Of a DNA stretch of 64,000 bases, positions 58,971 to 64,000 are shown in pieces. The stretch is from assembly GCA_015680685.1 (NCBI GenBank), contig MNCI01026966.1, positions 125,185 to 189,184 of the forward strand, written 5' to 3'. This DNA comes from Gnetum montanum (taxonomy: Eukaryota > Streptophyta > Gnetopsida > Gnetales > Gnetaceae). The notes under the pieces are model-generated. The model was not told the DNA's origin and searched no databases. It saw nothing but the letters and a program-made list of their open reading frames with translations. Position numbers and translations under genes: made by a program. Every line of letters begins with the position of its first letter. Position 1 is the first letter of the stretch.

Positions 58971-59319
58971 CAAGTTAGTTACACAACAACCCCTACAACA
59001 GCTCCTAAGCCACCCTTTATCATAAGGGTGCCACAACATGGTGGCCCCTCACCTACCCAAGGCCCAATAGTGGGAAACATCTTGATCCCTCCTCCATTGA
59101 GGGTTGATCCCACTAGCAACCTAGGTAGGTCCACCAAATGGCAATGTAAGAGGACAAATGAGCATCTCGCAAACCCCATGGCTAAAGCAAAGGCCATAAC
59201 TAGCAAACAACAACTAAAAACTGGGGCCCCTACCCCCAAGTAGGCCAAGCAAACCAAGCCCAAGTCCCCTTCCCGAGAGATCTATTTGCCAAGCCACATG
59301 AGAGGAAATCAAGGCCAAC

Positions 59320-60105
59320 ACAATGGATAATGACAAGGACTTTGTAGCTGCACTAACCTGGGTGAAGGAAATGCTGAAGCAAAAGAACATGACGTTGAGA
59401 TTGTACAACCTGGTCATAACCTCATCTGCTCACTGTCAAGCATTAGCCCAAGTCTTGGCCTCCATTCTTGTTATGAAGGACATCCCTGCAAATGAGGCAT
59501 CCATCCATGCAACGATGCTACCTCCTACACCACCAGAATTGGGTTCAGCAACGTTAGCCTTTTGCAATGATGCAATCAAAGTCAACCCCACACAAGGGAA
59601 GGTCACTATAGCTTCACTATCCATCAACATTTGTGTTGGATAGTGTACCATTCATAGAGTACATGTTGATGATGGTGCAGCAACAAACATAGTCTTGTAC
59701 TCCATCATCGACAAGCTAGGCCTGACAAATTAAATCAAGCCAACCAAAACCACGTGTCTAAAATCCTTCAACGGATCACGTGTCATAGTCAGGGGTACAA
59801 TCAACTTATCCTTGTTGGCAGGAGAGAAATTCCCCACTAGTGTAGATTTCACTATCATAGAGAAGATGCCAGGTTTCAACATGATTCTAGGTAGGCCTTG
59901 GCTAGCCCAACTAAGGGCCATTTCCTCTCCCATCTACCAAGAAATCCACCTTCCATACGAAGGTGGTCAAGTTATCATCCATGGTGTTAACGTTTCCTCT
60001 TTGACTAACCACGACATAGACATGGCACAAATTTTGGAAGAAGAGTTTCTTGGGGGTACACCTACGGTAACCAATGCAACACCTAAGGCTAACACACTCG
60101 AATGA
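59320..60105 (+). pseudogene. Protease region of element E
   Basis: It starts in a 106-codon frame at 59323-59643 (tail of the gag-protease linker). The active-site loop HRVHVDDGAATNIV is at about 59653-59695 (usual VDGGS). The second frame, 59812-60105, follows with SVDFTIIEKMPGFNMILGRP, WLAQLRAISSPIYQEIHLPY and EGG, the conserved Tat block after protease. One stop after YSIIDKLGLTN breaks it. Pol should begin after 60105 but no RT is present. Confidence 0.82.
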
Positions 60106-60394
60106 GTGGTCGAAGCCAACAATCCCCCAAGAGGATCCTAAGCATTGAACACTCCATAATCCATGCCCAGTTAGGAAGCAACTACATGACCAAGACTTTC
60201 CCTTGGCCAAAAATGTGTAGGTGCCTACCTACCCTTTGCCTCCACTTGCCATGCATTTTTAACTTTTGTTTACATTGCACTAGCCTATGCATGTACATTT
60301 TGCTTGCTTGCTTAGATCACACATTTCTCTTGGATTACACCTTCGTCAACTTAGTCTACACATTGTTTAAAAAACATAAAACTATAAAAAACAC

Positions 60395-60720
60395 ATGGCC
60401 CGAAAAGGCCTTAAACTAGCTTATGGTCTGCAATGGCCTAAAACTAACACTTTTTTATGTTGCTTTTCTTTTTACGATAGGTGTTGCTTGATGTTTTTTT
60501 CTTTCTAGTTGATTTTTGTAGGATCTTGCAGACACACAACATGACCATGAATGCAGCATCATACTTTATACAAGCAAGGTAAGCATAGACAATCCACTAT
60601 GACTATAAACTGGCACAGATCGTCTTTGAGTCATGACGTTAAACTGGCACAATAGTCGTCCAAAGGGTTATGACGTGAAACTAACCTACAATAGTTCACT
60701 AAGACTATAAACTGGAAACC
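60395..60720 (+). repeat. Motif array in E where RT-integrase would lie
   Basis: Copies of CTTAAACTAGC..GGTCTGCAATGG and GACTATAAACTGGCAC..GTC. This is the reverse complement of the motif in G and therefore the same orientation relative to the element. Confidence 0.75.
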
Positions 60721-61845
60721 TCATCGATGACCAGGGAATACTTGAAAAGATATGTTTCTACAATTGGCTGTAGCTATTCCACAAAAAAACTTGCTGCATA
60801 ATTTGTCTCATGGTCTCATGGATCTTGATGAAGCTGATGCTGTTCATGATTCTGTCTGCTTTGAAATTGCACATGGTTGCTCCACCTCCTTGGTTGTGTT
60901 CAAGTTTAAAGTGCCTAGTTAACCAGATCATTTGTGGTTTTCTTGTCTTCTTGGAGTTGTGTTTGTAGGATGACACGCCTGAGGTGTTCGTGCACAGATG
61001 CACTTCATCATGACGACAAGGTATCACATTCTTCCTAACACTTTCAACTAGGTTAATCAATCCATTCATAAGTTCCCCACTCTTGTTACATTCTCTATTC
61101 CCCCATCATGTTCCCCTTATCCTATTCAATTACACCCCCTTGATACACATCCTAAAACTCTTGATACACTGTTGCATATTGTGTTTCTCTAAGTAGTTGC
61201 AATGCAAAACACGGTACACGATACATGATACAAATGCAAACACATGAGCATGAGTATAGCACTGAAAGCAAGTTCTTCTAGAAAAAAAAAACAAAAAAAA
61301 AGAAAAAAAATATCAAAGGGAAAAATATACAAAAAAGGTCTTCATGATCTCATTAACATCACAAGACCATTGGCTCTTCTCATACAAGCCCCAGGCTGGA
61401 AGGCAATTGTCTTAAAAAAAAATATCTACACTTGTGTCTCAAGTGATCATGTTGCATATCATCACATGGCTTTGGCTGTTTACAATGGAATCTCATTAAA
61501 AAATCTACAAGGGTCCTATTTCTCCAAAGAATGCACTTCCTATGTCCTGGTTTCCAGTTTGCTAAAAACCGGCTACTGACAAGAACTAAAGATATGGCTT
61601 GTTCATGTGAGAGCATTCCTCTCCCCCAATTCCAACAACAATTATAACCCTTGATCATCTCTTGATTTCCCCAGTTACAACCAATCCCCTTGCATCTTGA
61701 ACTACATTTCTCACAATCCCATGTACTTCTGAACACGGTGCGATGACATCCAACCAGAGGTCAATGGATAATGCTTGGTACTTGGTTGTTCATGGTGTTT
61801 TGTACTTCTTTATCGATGTCTCTCGGGTGGATTCCTCTAGATGTC
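60721..61845. other. 3' interior of element E, no protein recognised
   Basis: Contains an A/G-rich run at 61279-61340. The final part (TCTCTCGGGTGGATTCCTCT) resembles F1 at 1210-1232. Confidence 0.6.
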
Positions 61846-61861
61846 AACAAAGAGGGGCTAA
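61846..61861 (+). other. Polypurine tract of element E
   Basis: AACAAAGAGGGGCTAA directly before the 3' LTR start TGAAACACC. Confidence 0.8.
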
Positions 61862-63750
61862 TGAAACACCACTAATTTCAGCCTAACACTTTGAAATGAG
61901 AACAAATTAGGCCCAAAAATTTAACTAAGGCATGGAGCTCACACCTAGCTTCTCAAGCTAGCTTGCCCTCAGCGTGAGTAACTTCAATGACTTCAAGATC
62001 AAGTTAAAAATGATCCAAATATGAGGGTGCAAGCCATCCTCAAGGGTCACTATTCCCTAATTTAGTTTCACCATTCAAGGGGTTCATATTTTGGGTCAAA
62101 TTGTACAAGTTTTCTCACTCATGCTGATGCTCATGCTGAGGTCACGTTGGCAGTGTGAGTACAACATGAGCAACTATGAGAACCTCAAAACTGAGTTAGA
62201 ATGATTTGATTTCGAGGGTGCAAGACATCCTCAAGGGTCACTGTTCCCTACTTCAGTTTCATCATTCAGGAGTTTAGATTTTGGGTCAAATTGTATAAGT
62301 TTTCTAACTCACGCTGATGCTCACACTGAGGTCACGCTAGTAGTGTGAGTACAGCATGAGCAAGTGAGAGAACCTCGAAACTGAGTCAAAATGATTTGAT
62401 TTCAAGGGTTCAAGTCATCCTCAAAATTATTTGATTTCAAGGGTTCATTGTTGACAACTTCAAGTTCCAGCCTTTAGAATTCCAAATTTTAGATCCAAAA
62501 TTACAAGTTTTTGTAGCTCACGCAATGGTCACATTGAGCTCACGCTAGCAGCGTGAGTCTAGCGTGAGCTACTAAAAGTGGTCTAAAAAAAGGCACATCC
62601 AAGCTCAATTTTTGACTTGCAGATCACTCTCAAGGTCAACCACAGGCAGGTAATTTATGTACTCAAGAAATAGGCTTCAAAAATCAAAATTTTGTGTGAA
62701 ATATGTCATTTTTAGCTCACTCACGCTGACAGCATGAGTACTGATCATGCCTCGTCAAAAGCACGCCAAACACACACTGAGGACATGCCAAGATAAAATC
62801 AACTCATGTTGGAAGCTCTAGTGGGACAAAGATGCCTCAAACAGCCACAAAACCACTCAAATCAACATCCTGTAGCAGTCAATTTAGGACCGAGAAGTTT
62901 CAAGTGAGCCAGAGTCAATCTCTCTTGTTGTATATTATCATTTTCATTGTAAATTTTCACATTTTGTGAGTTGGTCAAGCTCTTACTCTCCAAATTGTAT
63001 CTACTTCTATGGGCATAAGCTAGCTTGTGTAAGCCAACACATGTTGTAAGATACAATGCATCCAGTCAAGAACGTAGCCCACATATGCACGCCCAATTGA
63101 CATGTAGTTGTCCACCTAACACCTATCACATGATCCATTTTTCTATCATTTCTCAGCCATTGATCCATCTATGAGGTTCATACCTGAACTTGGCCAAACC
63201 TTATAAATACCCCATCCATTAACATAAAAAGGGGGGAGGGGAAATTTTGAAGGTTGACGGCTTAGGAAATACTAACTGGCAACTTTTGGATGCTTGAGTG
63301 CACCTAACTCCTAGCATCCAAGCACTTGCAAGCACATCACCTTGGGGCTTAGTGCTTGACCTTTCATCCATAGGCACAGCTACTCTTTGACTAATGTACA
63401 TTCATTCTAAGTAATACAATACAGCTCATTTTTCCTTCCATTATATTGTTTACTCTATTTTAAATCTAGTTTACATTTTGTTTACAATATCAGTTCTGTA
63501 TATGCTCTGTTTGCATTTCGTACGTCACTATTTATATTTTGAACATTAGTTACGATAACCCCAGCACAAGCCATAGCTTATGTTAGGGGAATTCCTTGGT
63601 TTATTTGCGTGCAGATCATCCAAGGCACTCTGCCTTCGTTTTCCTTTCTAGCTTGCCCTCATGTGAAGGCAGGGTTAGTTGTGTTTGTCCAACGATATTT
63701 CAGTGTTTGTTTTTCATTCCAGCCTTACGTCGATGATTTTGGTTAATACA
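61862..63750 (+). repeat. 3' LTR of element E
   Basis: Partner of 54691-56610. TATA box at 63200-63208. The G-run after it is shorter and interrupted (63231-63241). U3 repeats are at about 61990-62760. Confidence 0.92.
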
Positions 63751-63777
63751 GTAACCATGTAATATCATGAGAGGAAT

Positions 63778-64000
63778 GTTAAAATTACTAGTTTAAGGTC
63801 ATGGTAGACCGTCAACAGGTTTAAAATGTAAAGGAGGTTAAGGTTTCTAGTTTAAGGTCATAACAGACTGTAATAATGTAAAGTTTGGTCTAAGATGTAA
63901 AATGAATACTAAAATTGCTAGTTTAGGATCATGGTGGACCGTTAATAGGTCTAAAATGTAAAACGAGTGTTAAAATTGCTAATTTAAGGTCATGGTAGAC
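63778..64000 (-). repeat. Motif array of G, right of element E
   Basis: Five copies of CTAGTTTAAGGTCATGGTAG + ACCG spaced about 50-60 bp, with TAAAATGTAAA spacers. It continues 54602-54690 across element E and runs off the window. Confidence 0.85.

Larger units (their letters stand above)
54691..63750 (+). mobile_element. Non-autonomous gag-protease LTR retrotransposon (element E)
   Basis: Two 1.9 kb LTRs (54691-56610, 61862-63750) start TGAAACACCAC and end ATACA, flanked by ATAAC (54686-54690) and GTAAC (63751-63755). The 5.25 kb interior has a primer site, a leader repeat, gag, protease, a motif array and a polypurine tract. No RT, RNase H or integrase was found. It is inserted in the motif array of element G. 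It resembles TR-GAG-type non-autonomous elements, with protease added. Confidence 0.9.
46903..64000 (-). mobile_element. Tat-type Ty3 retrotransposon (element G), 5' end outside window
   Basis: A minus-strand element with 3' LTR 46903-50449, polypurine tract, motif array, integrase, dual RNase H, and RT up to about 54500. It is interrupted by element E (54691-63750), and its own sequence resumes at 63751. A Ty3-type RNase H followed by a second, archaeal-type RNase H is a known mark of the Tat lineage. It sits inside element D's integrase. gag and the 5' LTR would lie to the right of the window. Confidence 0.85.

Overview
This is a window of nuclear DNA from a large, repeat-rich plant genome. 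The one clear host gene, a plant pectin methylesterase, has spliceosomal introns. Almost everything else is old, stop-riddled LTR retrotransposon. Low gene density, nested Ty3 elements with long LTRs and heavy decay fit a gymnosperm, probably a conifer, but the sequence alone does not prove it.

Layout. 1-3690: 3' end of a plus-strand Ty3 element (integrase, polypurine tract, long LTR with an internal duplication). 3691-4562 and 19467-21940: 3' part and LTR of a plus-strand Ty1/copia-like element, split by element B. 4563-19461: element B, minus strand, 14.9 kb, LTRs of about 880 bp, target duplication GAGAT, with decayed gag, protease, RT, RNase H, integrase and an extra ORF resembling a plant transposon-protein domain. 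21962-22802: a related LTR remnant. 22803-28370: AT-rich sequence with a SINE and a LINE tail. 28379-31832: the pectinesterase gene (minus, four exons, 398 aa). 32239-32855: exon-like segments of an unidentified neighbour. 34256-39976: element C, minus, a gag-only relative of B. 41260-42660: a minus-strand copia pol remnant, with a SINE beside it. 42669-46902: element D, plus, same family as B, gag joined to integrase. 46903-64000: element G, minus, Tat-type with dual RNase H and a 3.5 kb LTR, continuing past the window edge. 54691-63750: element E, plus, LTRs of 1.9 kb with gag and protease but no RT or integrase, inserted in G.

The right third is a four-layer nest: copia, then D, then G, then E. 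Nothing here is likely to be mobile by itself. C, D and E would need enzymes supplied by relatives such as B or G.

The most interesting non-gene structure is a repeat architecture in the Tat-type elements. The LTRs of E and G carry palindromes spaced about 190-205 bp. A short diverged motif array sits on both sides of the RT-integrase block in G, and a matching array replaces that block in E. Two of the single-N positions are flanked by duplicated sequence, and a third hides missing integrase codons, so these are assembly joins and not ordinary ambiguous bases.
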